Assembly (NCBI RefSeq): GCF_031583595.1
Contig: NZ_CP134145.1
Location: forward strand, 1,922,001-1,986,000
Reading direction: 5' to 3'
DNA from: Thalassotalea psychrophila
GTDB lineage: Bacteria; Pseudomonadota; Gammaproteobacteria; Enterobacterales; Alteromonadaceae
DNA length: 64,000 nucleotides
Part shown: positions 7,827 through 16,297 of the stretch, in pieces
How positions within the stretch are numbered: position 1 is the stretch's first letter
Layout: each line of letters begins with the position of its first letter
Notes under the pieces: generated by a model
The model's database searches: none
Told to the model about the DNA's origin: nothing
What the model saw: only the letters and a program-made list of their open reading frames with translations
Translations under genes and position numbers: made by a program

Positions 7827-8924
7827 ATGAACATTATTTTACTAGGTGCAACTGGCACAACAGGACAGCTTGTATTAGAGCAGTTAACAAAAAAAAATAT
7901 AAAGCCGATACTCGTTGGTCGAAGTAAGGAAAAACTCACTGTACTTTCGAGTCAGTATGATAATTTACCTATTCATATCGCTGACGCACAAAATTTTGAT
8001 GATTTAGCTGATATTGTAAATGAGGGGGATCTGCTTATTTCTACGGTTGGACCTTTTAATGAGTTAGGAAGAATACCTGTGAAAGTTGCCATTGAAAAGG
8101 GCGCTCATTATATTGATTCTAACGGTGAACCAACTTTTATTACTCATGTTTATAATGAGTATAAAGATCAACTAAAAAATAGTAACTCTTTGATTATGAC
8201 AAGTAGTGGGTTTGATTACGTACCTGGTCAGTTTCTTGGTGCTAAGTTGGCCAATGAACTTGATGAAAATGTGTCAACAATCAGTATTTTCTATAGTAAT
8301 CAACAAGGTGGGTTTGCGAATCTGACAACAGGCACGATTTCATCTTTATTCGGTGCCCTTACAGAAAAAGGGGTGTTTTATAACGATAACAAGCATTACG
8401 AACACTTTTTAGGTGCAAAATCGCATACCATAAAGACTAATGGGAAAATAGTTAAAGGCATCTCTGTAGCTGGTACAGAAGGCTATGAATTACCGACTCT
8501 TTATCCGCATTTATCTAATGTTAATGTTTATCTTGGTTGGTTTGGTAAATTTGGCGCTATGATCACTGGCTTCAATAAACTCCAACATAAGCTATTGAAA
8601 AACCAAACTTATTTGAAGTTTACAAAGAAAGTGCTATCTGCCATTAAAGTGCCGCAAAGAACATGCCCTAAAATTACCGCAAAGGATGAGGATCCTTCTC
8701 TCGTTATCGCCCAAGCTTATGATAAAGATGGAAAGTTAATACAAGAATACAATCTTACAGGCCATAATATGTATTACTACACCGGTGAAATCATGGCTTG
8801 GATGGCGAGTAAAATAAAAGCAGGCGAAATCAATGAGTATGGGGTTATCGGACCGGTAAGAGCTTTCGGCATTGATGAATTAGAAAAAGCTCATGCAGAC
8901 ATTGGCTTTTACATAAACAAATAG
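7827..8924 (+). CDS. Saccharopine dehydrogenase-like NAD(P)-binding oxidoreductase (365 aa)
   Basis: The N-terminus is a Rossmann fold (NIILLGATGTTGQLVLEQL, GxxGxxG at about 7-12) followed by ILVGRS, an NADP-type second strand. A TVGPFNELG motif at about 72-80 and EKGAHYIDSNGEP at about 92-104 are typical of the saccharopine dehydrogenase/trans-acting enoyl reductase superfamily. In that family such stand-alone proteins are mostly reductases of lipid-like or polyketide-like substrates, not lysine-pathway enzymes. It is cytoplasmic and probably cotranscribed with the membrane protein at 7353. A second, only distantly similar member lies in the thiolase operon (16298). Confidence 0.8.
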   Translation: MNIILLGATGTTGQLVLEQLTKKNIKPILVGRSKEKLTVLSSQYDNLPIHIADAQNFDDLADIVNEGDLLISTVGPFNELGRIPVKVAIEKGAHYIDSNGEPTFITHVYNEYKDQLKNSNSLIMTSSGFDYVPGQFLGAKLANELDENVSTISIFYSNQQGGFANLTTGTISSLFGALTEKGVFYNDNKHYEHFLGAKSHTIKTNGKIVKGISVAGTEGYELPTLYPHLSNVNVYLGWFGKFGAMITGFNKLQHKLLKNQTYLKFTKKVLSAIKVPQRTCPKITAKDEDPSLVIAQAYDKDGKLIQEYNLTGHNMYYYTGEIMAWMASKIKAGEINEYGVIGPVRAFGIDELEKAHADIGFYINK

Positions 8925-8966
8925 TCAGTTAGTTATCACACTTTTAGGTGGCTATTTTAGAATTTA

Positions 8967-9009
8967 TAGGGTCAGATTCAAGTTATTAACCTGACTCTGA
9001 CCCTAGTTT
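8967..9009. repeat. GGGTCAGAGTCAGG-type palindrome, between convergent genes
   Basis: Left arm TAGGGTCAGATT, right arm CTGACTCTGACCCTA. It fills the gap between the plus-strand reductase and the minus-strand GST gene and can fold in transcripts from either side. Same family as 9668-9713 and 57053-57137. Confidence 0.8.
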
Positions 9010-9017
9010 ATCTGCCT

Positions 9018-9647
9018 TTAGGCTAAGGCTGATGCTCTTGTTACTACTTTGTTGTACCAAGTGATGGTATTGCAATGTGTTGCTGGTATTTCTATTTTTA
9101 CCCAACTGGCAAAATCAATAACACAAAATGCGGTAATATCGGCAACAGAGAAGTATTCTCCTGCAATGTATTCGTTTTGTGTTAAAAGTTGCTCTAAGCG
9201 ATTTAAAAACTCTAGAAAGCTTGATTTACCTCTAGGGATTAATTCACTTATCGCTTGCACATTTTCTCTGCCGGCAATTGCTCTGTTGGCAAAGTTTGGT
9301 GCTGAATTTCTTAAAATATCTGCTAATGGTAATAAACCATCAAATTCTATTTGACGGTTTTTGGACTCAATTAATGCTTTGCTTTTTGCATCATGGCCAA
9401 ATAATGGATTTTCTGGTTGGATGTCTTCAAAGTAACGACAAATAGCCATAGTTTCATCAATACATGTGCCATCTTCTAGTTCAAGAACAGGTAACAAACC
9501 ACGTGGATTTTTACTTAAAAAGTCAGCTTGTAGATTTTCACCCTTGATAATATCAACTTGTATGGATTCAAGTTCAATGCCTTTTTCGGCTAAGAACATT
9601 CTTACTCGTCTGGCATTAGGTGCTTGGGTATTTTCATATAATTTCAT
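9018..9647 (-). CDS. Glutathione S-transferase family protein (209 aa)
   Basis: N-terminal thioredoxin-like domain (1-78) with KNPRGLLPVLELEDGT and the DETMAICRYFE segment that contacts glutathione in this family, then an all-helical C-terminal domain (about 90-205) with the LEQLLTQNEYIAGEYFSVAD helix and its conserved Asp N-cap. Standard length. The substrate is not predictable; context suggests a conjugating or isomerising step for an electrophilic intermediate in the surrounding catabolic region, but detoxification is equally possible. The gene is bracketed at both ends by copies of the same palindromic repeat (8967 and 9668) and ends just 8 nt from one of them. Confidence 0.85.
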   Translation of the reverse strand: MKLYENTQAPNARRVRMFLAEKGIELESIQVDIIKGENLQADFLSKNPRGLLPVLELEDGTCIDETMAICRYFEDIQPENPLFGHDAKSKALIESKNRQIEFDGLLPLADILRNSAPNFANRAIAGRENVQAISELIPRGKSSFLEFLNRLEQLLTQNEYIAGEYFSVADITAFCVIDFASWVKIEIPATHCNTITWYNKVVTRASALA

Positions 9648-9667
9648 ATTAAGCCTGCTTTTAATTT

Positions 9668-9713
9668 TAGGGTCAGAGTCAGGATTTAGTGTAAAAACCT
9701 GACTCTGACCCTA
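9668..9713. repeat. GGGTCAGAGTCAGG-type palindrome (perfect)
   Basis: Perfect 16-bp inverted repeat TAGGGTCAGAGTCAGG (9668-9683) / CCTGACTCTGACCCTA (9698-9713) with a 14-nt loop. It lies between the SDR gene (upstream on the minus strand) and the GST gene, so it will be transcribed if they are cotranscribed. Confidence 0.9.
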
Positions 9714-9719
9714 GTTTAA

Positions 9720-10553
9720 TTAGTCTAAGTGTTTGTAGATCCAAATGCGGTTTTTATACATGTAGGACATTAATTTTGCGTAGGTTTCTGGCATTAGACG
9801 TTTTATGCGCCAGCCCCAGGTTGCGTCGCTTTGTGGCATTACATACAGTTTATTTGACTTAATTGCTGAAAATGTTTTACGGACAATATCGGCGCTGGTA
9901 ATTTTTGACTCTTTAAGTTGTTGCTGTAAGTTACGTTCGAACGCTGTTTTACCTGTAATCGATTCGCCTAAGTTGGTTTTAAATACGGTAGGGCAAAGTA
10001 CTGTGACACCAATATTATTTGGTGATAACTCTACTTTTAGGGTTTCTGAAAGAGATACAACACCTGCTTTAGCAACGTTATAGTTGGCCATTTCTGCAGC
10101 GGCCAAAGTACCAGCACTTGAGGCTGTATTGATAATATGACCGGAGTTTTGTTTTTTCATCATCGGTATGAAAGCACGGCAACCGTAGATCACACTCCAT
10201 AAATCTATGTCGATAACTCGTTCCCAATCATTACCTTCAATTTCTTCTATTTTTCCTGCGCCGGCTATACCTGCATTGTTAAATAATAAATCAATACCCT
10301 GCCAGTTTTGCTCTATTTGTTCAGCGGCAGAAAATATTGCTTCTACATCGGTAACATTCAATTCTATGGCGATTACTTCTTTCGCACCAAGGCTTTCGAG
10401 CTCTGTTTTTGTCTCTGATAAGCGTTCGCTGTTAATATCTGCAATTGCTAAGCGCCAGTTGTGTTTAGCAAGTTGATGGCATATTTCTAAACCTAAACCA
10501 CTGGCCGCGCCAGTAACAAATGCTCGCTTTTGTGAAAATTTTTGATTAAACAT
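9720..10553 (-). CDS. Short-chain dehydrogenase/reductase (277 aa)
   Basis: Classical SDR layout: TGAASGLG (residues 15-22) for cofactor binding, LLFNNAG at about 87-93, catalytic Ser in INTASSAG and YNVAK near 158-162. The ADIN after the second strand (Asp) favours NAD over NADP. The 40 residues after the core end in a basic tail (WGWRIKRLMPETYAKLMSYMYKNR), as in SDRs that act on membrane lipids or sterols. AGGAAAT precedes ATG. A TCACCC-type half-palindrome lies 117 nt upstream. It could act as a hydroxyacyl or hydroxysteroid dehydrogenase in the catabolic route; the exact substrate is unknown. Confidence 0.85.
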   Translation of the reverse strand: MFNQKFSQKRAFVTGAASGLGLEICHQLAKHNWRLAIADINSERLSETKTELESLGAKEVIAIELNVTDVEAIFSAAEQIEQNWQGIDLLFNNAGIAGAGKIEEIEGNDWERVIDIDLWSVIYGCRAFIPMMKKQNSGHIINTASSAGTLAAAEMANYNVAKAGVVSLSETLKVELSPNNIGVTVLCPTVFKTNLGESITGKTAFERNLQQQLKESKITSADIVRKTFSAIKSNKLYVMPQSDATWGWRIKRLMPETYAKLMSYMYKNRIWIYKHLD

Positions 10554-10669
10554 TTTATTTCCTGAGATAGATATTCAGTACTAACTAAATAAGGTTGGTG
10601 GAAGCGTTGTAGAATTTCTCTCTGCTGCTTGGTTATGGTTAATTATCCACGAAGGTCATTTTGGTAAAA

Positions 10670-10685
10670 TCACCCAAAAGTATGA
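10670..10685. promoter_or_regulatory. Candidate operator, TCACCC-type (site 2, degenerate)
   Basis: Reads TCACCCAAAAGTATGA upstream of the SDR gene. The left half is perfect, the right half weak. Weakest of the five sites. Confidence 0.35.
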
Positions 10686-10769
10686 AAATTAATCACCTGG
10701 TAAAAAAATTGACATCTTTGTATTTGAAGTTCTTAATGCTATTAAAAAATATTTAGTGATTATATTGTG

Positions 10770-10809
10770 AAAAAAAAGGTAAGGTCTAGTTTCCTAGAAC
10801 TTACCTTTT
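10770..10809 (-). terminator. Intrinsic terminator of the TonB-dependent receptor gene
   Basis: Stem AAAAGGTAAG (10774-10783) / CTTACCTTTT (10800-10809), extended inward by GTCTAG/CTAGAA-type pairing. The A8 at 10770-10777 is the U tail on the minus strand. Confidence 0.8.
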
Positions 10810-10832
10810 AGAGGTTTATACTGGATGCTTAC

Positions 10833-13265
10833 CTAGAAACGGTAAGTACCCTGTACTGATACTGTACGAGGAGCATCGGTATAACCCATGTAACCACCAG
10901 CAACTAGAGGTACATCAAGACCGGCTGAAAACGTAGTTTCATCAGTTAAGTTTTTACCAATTAGTGCTAATTCCCAAGTTTCTTCAATAGATGCTAAGGC
11001 AATGCGAGCGTTTACTTTTGTGTGCGCTTCTTGCATTACATTTGGATCTAAATCTGTGTCTAGGAATACGTCATCCATGTAGTTAACATTTAACTGTAGA
11101 AATAACTCCATGTTAGTGCCAATTTCTGTGATGTAATCAAGGAATAATGATGATGACAATTCAGGAGCAAATGGTGTTGTTTCATCCGTTAAATCACAAA
11201 TTTCCATGCCTGTAGCTTGAACTTCAGCAGAACAAGGACCATTAGCGTAATCTTCGTAATATGAATCTAAGTACGAGAATGAACCACTCAGCGTTAAGTT
11301 ATCTGTTAATAAGAATGAACCATCAACTTCAATACCTTGTGACACAGACTCTGCAGCATTACCAACTTCAAAGGCAAAACCGTTCCATGTTGTTACTTGT
11401 AAGTCTTCAAAGTTTGTATGGAATACTGCCATGTTTAAACGAGCACGGCCATCAAGTAAATCTGACTTGAAACCAATTTCTAAACCAAGAGCTTTCTCTT
11501 CTTCAAACTCGTTGTTTTCATCAGTTGCATCGGCATTAGCGTTAAAGCCACCAGATTTAAAGCCTTGTTCAGCACCACCGTAAACCATGAAGTTATCATT
11601 TACATCGTATTGGAACTTAACAGATGGAATGAACTGATTTTCATCACGGCTACCACCACCTTCAGGATCTGTTACAGCTACACCTAGTAAAGTCGCAGTA
11701 ACAAAACCGTTAAGCTCTGGAGAAGGGTATGCGCTTGCTGGTGGAGTAATGTTTTGTGCACTACTGTAAAATGATGAATCTAAAGTTGCATTCATACTAC
11801 GACGTACAACGTCTTTGGTTTCTTCTGTATAACGACCACCGGCAATAATTCTAAAGTCATCGGTAAAGTTGTAAGTACCTTGGAAAAATGCAGATAAAGA
11901 ATCTGTTTCTTGTTTAAAGTTTGTTGTACGAGTAAAACCGTTTGGTGTAATACCAACATCAACTAACGATAATCCTTCAGGAAAAGCAGGGTTAATTGCT
12001 TGTGCCGGAACACCAGCAAAAGCCGCCATTAATGCAGGGTTAATTTGAGTGGTATCAACATGAGAATAGAAGTCAAAATCTAATTCATTTTCTTGATAAT
12101 AAATACCAGTAATGTAATCAAACTTATTATTACCTGACGTTGCGTAACGAATTTCTTGAGATACTTGTGAAAAATCTTCAACATCATTGGTATTGATAAA
12201 TGTTACCGGCATGAAGTCAACATCTTGCAATAATTCAGAGTCATATGCAGAGTAACCAGTAACAAATGTTAACGTACCATCACCTAACGAATAGTCGATA
12301 TTTATTGCAACATTGTCTGTTTCAACTTCACGCATTTCAGGGTTTAGTACTTGATCGGTTGAGGTTTTGTAGTCGTCTTTGTCTGCATTGAATTGATCGT
12401 CCAGTGCAGGAGCTACCATACCAGCAACAAAATTAGCTAAACCACCTAATGGTGCTAAACCAGTTATTTGTGCAGTAGTACCTTTGGTAGAAAATTCAGA
12501 ATGCTCTACTTTCATGTGCACATCTAAATTAGCAGAAGGTGCCCAATGTGCAGATAAACGCATGATGTCTTCTTCTGAAGACATTTCGTCACGGTTGGTG
12601 TAGGTATTCTCCATATAGCCATCAGTTTCTGATGTTTTAACTGCTAAACGAACACCAAATTCGTCTGTAAGACCTGTTGCTAATACAGCCGTTAAGCCTT
12701 GTGTACCGTATTCTGGCTCTATATCTACAGTAACTTTACCTTCAAAATCACCACCAGCTTCAGCTTTAGCGGTAGTCGTGTTTATAGTACCGGCAATTGT
12801 ATTTTTACCAAAAAGTACGCCTTGTGGACCACGTAATACTTCAGCACGTTCAAGATCTAAAAAGCCGCCTCGGAACTGTTTACCACGGCCCATATATATG
12901 CCATCAACAAACATACCAACAGATTGCTCAAACGCACGGTTAATACCAGAGCCAACACCACGCATATAGATGTTAGTGTTAATTGCACCTTCAGAAATCG
13001 TTAGGTTAGGGATGTAACCTGACATTTCTGATAAATCATCAATACCGGCTTTTTCAATTTTATCACCGTTAATCGCAGTGATAGACATAGGTACGTCTTG
13101 AATACTTTCAGTACGCTTGGTTGCCGTAACTTGAATAACTTCAAGTTTACCACTATCTGAGCTTGCAGCCCCTTGCGCCATTACATGACCTGATAACATC
13201 ATTGATGCACCAATTGCTAAGGCCAATTTACTTTTGTTCATTCGTGTTGTGTTTGTTACTTTCAT
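10833..13265 (-). CDS. TonB-dependent outer-membrane receptor (810 aa)
   Basis: Signal peptide 1-30 (ALAIGASMMLSGHVMAQ). A TonB-box-like EVIQVTATKR at about 43-52 is followed by the plug domain (DVPMSITAINGDKIEKAG through VLRGPQGVLFGKNTIAGTIN) and a 22-strand type barrel of about 640 residues ending in RTVSVQGTYRF with the terminal Phe. AGGAG lies 8 nt before ATG. This IPNLTI/GKNTIAGTIN type is common in marine Alteromonadales and sphingomonads for uptake of large or hydrophobic organic substrates rather than classical siderophores. Being next to CoA ligase and beta-oxidation genes supports import of the substrate they degrade. It is monocistronic, with its own terminator and an upstream inverted repeat. 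Confidence 0.9.
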   Translation of the reverse strand: MKVTNTTRMNKSKLALAIGASMMLSGHVMAQGAASSDSGKLEVIQVTATKRTESIQDVPMSITAINGDKIEKAGIDDLSEMSGYIPNLTISEGAINTNIYMRGVGSGINRAFEQSVGMFVDGIYMGRGKQFRGGFLDLERAEVLRGPQGVLFGKNTIAGTINTTTAKAEAGGDFEGKVTVDIEPEYGTQGLTAVLATGLTDEFGVRLAVKTSETDGYMENTYTNRDEMSSEEDIMRLSAHWAPSANLDVHMKVEHSEFSTKGTTAQITGLAPLGGLANFVAGMVAPALDDQFNADKDDYKTSTDQVLNPEMREVETDNVAINIDYSLGDGTLTFVTGYSAYDSELLQDVDFMPVTFINTNDVEDFSQVSQEIRYATSGNNKFDYITGIYYQENELDFDFYSHVDTTQINPALMAAFAGVPAQAINPAFPEGLSLVDVGITPNGFTRTTNFKQETDSLSAFFQGTYNFTDDFRIIAGGRYTEETKDVVRRSMNATLDSSFYSSAQNITPPASAYPSPELNGFVTATLLGVAVTDPEGGGSRDENQFIPSVKFQYDVNDNFMVYGGAEQGFKSGGFNANADATDENNEFEEEKALGLEIGFKSDLLDGRARLNMAVFHTNFEDLQVTTWNGFAFEVGNAAESVSQGIEVDGSFLLTDNLTLSGSFSYLDSYYEDYANGPCSAEVQATGMEICDLTDETTPFAPELSSSLFLDYITEIGTNMELFLQLNVNYMDDVFLDTDLDPNVMQEAHTKVNARIALASIEETWELALIGKNLTDETTFSAGLDVPLVAGGYMGYTDAPRTVSVQGTYRF

Positions 13266-13351
13266 TTTTAGCGCTCCTAAGATACTAATAACATGTTGTT
13301 TTTATTGTTGTTATAGTTTTAAACTTCAAATTTAAAATCAAAATATTTCTA

Positions 13352-13373
13352 CTTTTCGAGGTAAATCGAAAAG
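13352..13373. promoter_or_regulatory. Inverted repeat upstream of the TonB-dependent receptor
   Basis: CTTTTCGA (13352-13359) and TCGAAAAG (13366-13373) form a perfect 8-bp inverted repeat with 6-nt spacing, 87 nt upstream of the receptor start. It has no T tail, so an operator is more likely than a terminator. Confidence 0.45.
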
Positions 13374-13427
13374 CCAAAATGTGTTTTAAGTGTTACGTTT
13401 GTTTCAATTTGTAACTGCGTTAGGGTA

Positions 13428-13462
13428 AAAAAATGGACGTTCTTAAATGAATAAAAACGTCC
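13428..13462 (-). terminator. Intrinsic terminator of the thiolase operon
   Basis: GGACGTT (13435-13441) / AACGTCC (13456-13462) with A7 at 13428-13433, which is the U tail on the minus strand. It lies 15 nt after the thiolase stop. Confidence 0.7.
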
Positions 13463-13476
13463 GCGGTGGTGTAGTG

Positions 13477-14667
13477 TTACAGGCGTTCGAAAATATTCAC
13501 GAATCCTGCACTACCTAAACCGCCGTTATGCTGTAAAGCGATACGAGCACCATCAACTTGTCTGTTACCCGATTGACCGCGAAGTTGTTGTACCAACTCG
13601 GTTATTTGGGCTAGACCTGTTGCGCCTAATGGATGTCCTTTTGCTAATAAACCACCCGATGGACCAACAACATATTTGCCGCCATAGGTGTTTTGACCGT
13701 CCATGATAAACTTCTCTATGTCAGCGTCTTGGCACAAACCAAGCGCTGAATAGGTAAGAATTTCGTTACTGGTGAAACAGTCATGAAGTTCGATAACATC
13801 GATATCTTCAGGACCTACACCTGCATCAGCGTAAGCTAAATCTGCAGCTTGTTTGCTTAATGCTCTAAAAGTGATATCTAATGGGTGCGAGGTAAAGTAA
13901 TCAGCTTTATCACTGCAGTTTCCACTGCCTTTTAATACCACTTTAATGTCTAAATTGTGCTTTTTAGCGAACTCTTCACTACATACAATTACTGAAGCTG
14001 CGCCACAACTTGGTGGACAAGCAAACAGCTTGCGTAAACCACGATAAATTGGTGGTTTTTCTAAAATCTCAGCCGTAGTAAGTGGTGTTCGATAAATTGC
14101 ATTAGGGTTGTGCTCTGCGTGTACACGAGATTTAATGGCAATTTGCGCCATCGCTTCTTCGCTAATACCGTACTCGTTCATCACAATTTCAGCTTGGCAA
14201 CCAAACATCATTACCGCTGGTGGCATTTGACGCTCTTCTGCAGTTGCACCAACCAAATCTGCTAATGCATCAGTATGTCGTTGCAAAGGGCTGGTTCTAT
14301 CTGGGAAAGCCATTTCGATAGCACCAGGAGTCATTTGCTCAAAACCAAGTGCCATTACACATTCACTTATGCCGTATTTAATTGCTTGTGCGGCAAGAGA
14401 GAAGGCAGTTGAGCCACTGGCACAGTTATTATTTACGTTGGTAATTGGAATCCCGGTGATGCCTACGCCATATAAAGCCGCTTGTCCTGCACAGCTGTCG
14501 CCATAAACATATGATGCAAATGCTTGGTCAATATCGTTGTAGGTTAAAGTTGAGTCTTGTAATGCTGCAAATGCTGCATCACGGCCCATAATTTCATAAC
14601 CGTCACTTTTTCCTGGTTTTTTAAATGGCACCATGCCAACACCACAAATTACTACTGTTCTAGTCAT
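13477..14667 (-). CDS. SCP-x-type thiolase / acetyl-CoA acetyltransferase (396 aa)
   Basis: A thiolase fold with nucleophilic Cys in NNNCASGSTAF (C82), an ELHDCFTSNE motif at about 290-300, GHPLGATG near 345 and HNGGLGSAGF near the C-terminus. This motif set (HDCF, HN-G instead of CNGGG) is that of SCP-x/lipid-transfer-protein-like thiolases, which cleave 3-ketoacyl-CoAs with branched or ring-bearing tails, for example in sterol side-chain degradation. Length is normal. It is the last gene of a four-gene minus-strand operon, only 9 nt after the acyl-CoA ligase. It should carry out the thiolytic cleavage step for whatever acyl-CoA the ligase makes. Confidence 0.88.
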   Translation of the reverse strand: MTRTVVICGVGMVPFKKPGKSDGYEIMGRDAAFAALQDSTLTYNDIDQAFASYVYGDSCAGQAALYGVGITGIPITNVNNNCASGSTAFSLAAQAIKYGISECVMALGFEQMTPGAIEMAFPDRTSPLQRHTDALADLVGATAEERQMPPAVMMFGCQAEIVMNEYGISEEAMAQIAIKSRVHAEHNPNAIYRTPLTTAEILEKPPIYRGLRKLFACPPSCGAASVIVCSEEFAKKHNLDIKVVLKGSGNCSDKADYFTSHPLDITFRALSKQAADLAYADAGVGPEDIDVIELHDCFTSNEILTYSALGLCQDADIEKFIMDGQNTYGGKYVVGPSGGLLAKGHPLGATGLAQITELVQQLRGQSGNRQVDGARIALQHNGGLGSAGFVNIFERL

Positions 14668-14676
14668 TTTTAAATC

Positions 14677-16236
14677 CTAGTTAACTGCGCGGGCTTTATC
14701 GCCCCAATACTGTTTACGAATGTCGGCTTTAAGTACTTTGCCAACCGGGCTACGAGGTAAGTCGCTAACGAAATCAATAGACTTAGGCGTTTTAACACTG
14801 CCCAGCTCTTGCTTAACTATTGTTGCTAATTCAACGTCAGTTAATTCATGGCCAGGTTTTAATTGCACAACGGCCTTAACTGCCTCGCCCCATTTTTCAT
14901 CAGGAATACCAATAACCGCACAATCTTGTACTGCACTATGAGCTGAAATTATTTGTTCAATTTCATTTGGGAATACGTTAAAACCACCGGTAATGATCAT
15001 GTCTTTTTTGCGATCAACAATGGTGATATAACCATCATCATCCATCACACCAACGTCGCCAGTATGTAACCAACCGTTAATTTGTGCCTCAGCAGTTGCA
15101 GCTTCATTTTTGTAGTAGCCAGGATTAACTAAGTTACCTTTAACGCAAATTTCACCTGCTTGGCCTTTAGGTAATTTATTACCGTCATCATCCATGATCG
15201 CTACTTGGTTCATTACACAAGGGCGACCAACAGAGGCTAAGCGAGAGTCAATAATATTGCCTTTACTGTCCATGTAGTCCCATGGCGCTTTTGCGCAAAT
15301 TGCCGCAGGTGCTTCAGATTGACCAAACGCTTCAGTCATTACCGGACCAAAAACCTTTATTGCTTCTTTTAATTTAGTAAGTGAAGTAGGGGCAGCACCA
15401 ACCAAGAAATGTTGCAGTGATGAATAGTCATATTTACCAACGTTTTCATGAGCTAACATCATGTACATTACGGTTGGCGGTAAGAAGAAGTGAGTGATTT
15501 TTTGTTGCTCAATCACCTGCATAATACCTTCAGGATCGGCAGCAGCCATCATTACGTTTTTACCACCACGGGCAAAGTGCAGGGCACCAATAAGACCCGC
15601 AGAATGAGTCATTGGAGCAACTACTAAATGACAAGTGTTGTCATAGTAATTAAAGTGGCTATAGAAGTTAGTAAACATAGCTTCAATCGCTTTGTGTGAC
15701 ATGATCACACCTTTCGATTTACCTGTTGTACCACCGGTTGGGAAAATAGCAGCAACGTCATCGTTTTGCTCATCACCCATTTGATGAAAATCATCAGCGT
15801 CAACCAACCAAGACTCTAGGTTTTCACCTTCAATATCAGTTTTATCAATACAAACAATTTCTTTTAAATTTGGCGTACCTGCAATAATTGCACGAGCTTC
15901 TTTTTCATAATTTGAATGATAAAGTAATAAATCACCGTCAAAACGAGTTAAAAGGTCAATGTTAATGTCTATTGGGTTTCTAGGGTTAATTGGTAACCAA
16001 ACCGACTCAGCACGAAATGCACCTAATAATACCTCAAAGGCAACATTTGAATTTGGCGCTAAAATACCAACCTTGCTACCCTTAACATAACCACGCTTAT
16101 GTAATGCAGAAGCAACTTTATGCGAAACGCTACTTGCTTGGCTGTAAGTTGACTCACTGCTATCAGCGAGATCATGAAAGGCGACGTTATCTGGATATAA
16201 CGCAGCACCTTGATCAAAAAAATCGATTACACGCAT
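14677..16236 (-). CDS. AMP-forming acyl-CoA synthetase (519 aa)
   Basis: ANL-superfamily adenylating enzyme. The phosphate-binding motif FPTGGTTGKSKGV spans about 165-177, the A5-like TEAFGQSEAP is near 300, GWLHTGDVG and DRKKDMIITGGFNVFP are near 385-420, and the C-terminal PRSPVGKVLK carries the catalytic Lys. This is the normal layout for fatty-acid or aromatic/alicyclic acid CoA ligases; substrate specificity is not readable. GAGGAAA precedes ATG. It lies between a saccharopine-dehydrogenase-like enzyme and the thiolase in an operon and would activate the substrate with CoA in the cytoplasm, the first committed step of the route. Confidence 0.9.
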   Translation of the reverse strand: MRVIDFFDQGAALYPDNVAFHDLADSSESTYSQASSVSHKVASALHKRGYVKGSKVGILAPNSNVAFEVLLGAFRAESVWLPINPRNPIDINIDLLTRFDGDLLLYHSNYEKEARAIIAGTPNLKEIVCIDKTDIEGENLESWLVDADDFHQMGDEQNDDVAAIFPTGGTTGKSKGVIMSHKAIEAMFTNFYSHFNYYDNTCHLVVAPMTHSAGLIGALHFARGGKNVMMAAADPEGIMQVIEQQKITHFFLPPTVMYMMLAHENVGKYDYSSLQHFLVGAAPTSLTKLKEAIKVFGPVMTEAFGQSEAPAAICAKAPWDYMDSKGNIIDSRLASVGRPCVMNQVAIMDDDGNKLPKGQAGEICVKGNLVNPGYYKNEAATAEAQINGWLHTGDVGVMDDDGYITIVDRKKDMIITGGFNVFPNEIEQIISAHSAVQDCAVIGIPDEKWGEAVKAVVQLKPGHELTDVELATIVKQELGSVKTPKSIDFVSDLPRSPVGKVLKADIRKQYWGDKARAVN

Positions 16237-16297
16237 GTAATTTTCCTCTAAAAAAAGCTATTTAATCGCTAAACTAAATAGCTTTTATAATTTATCT

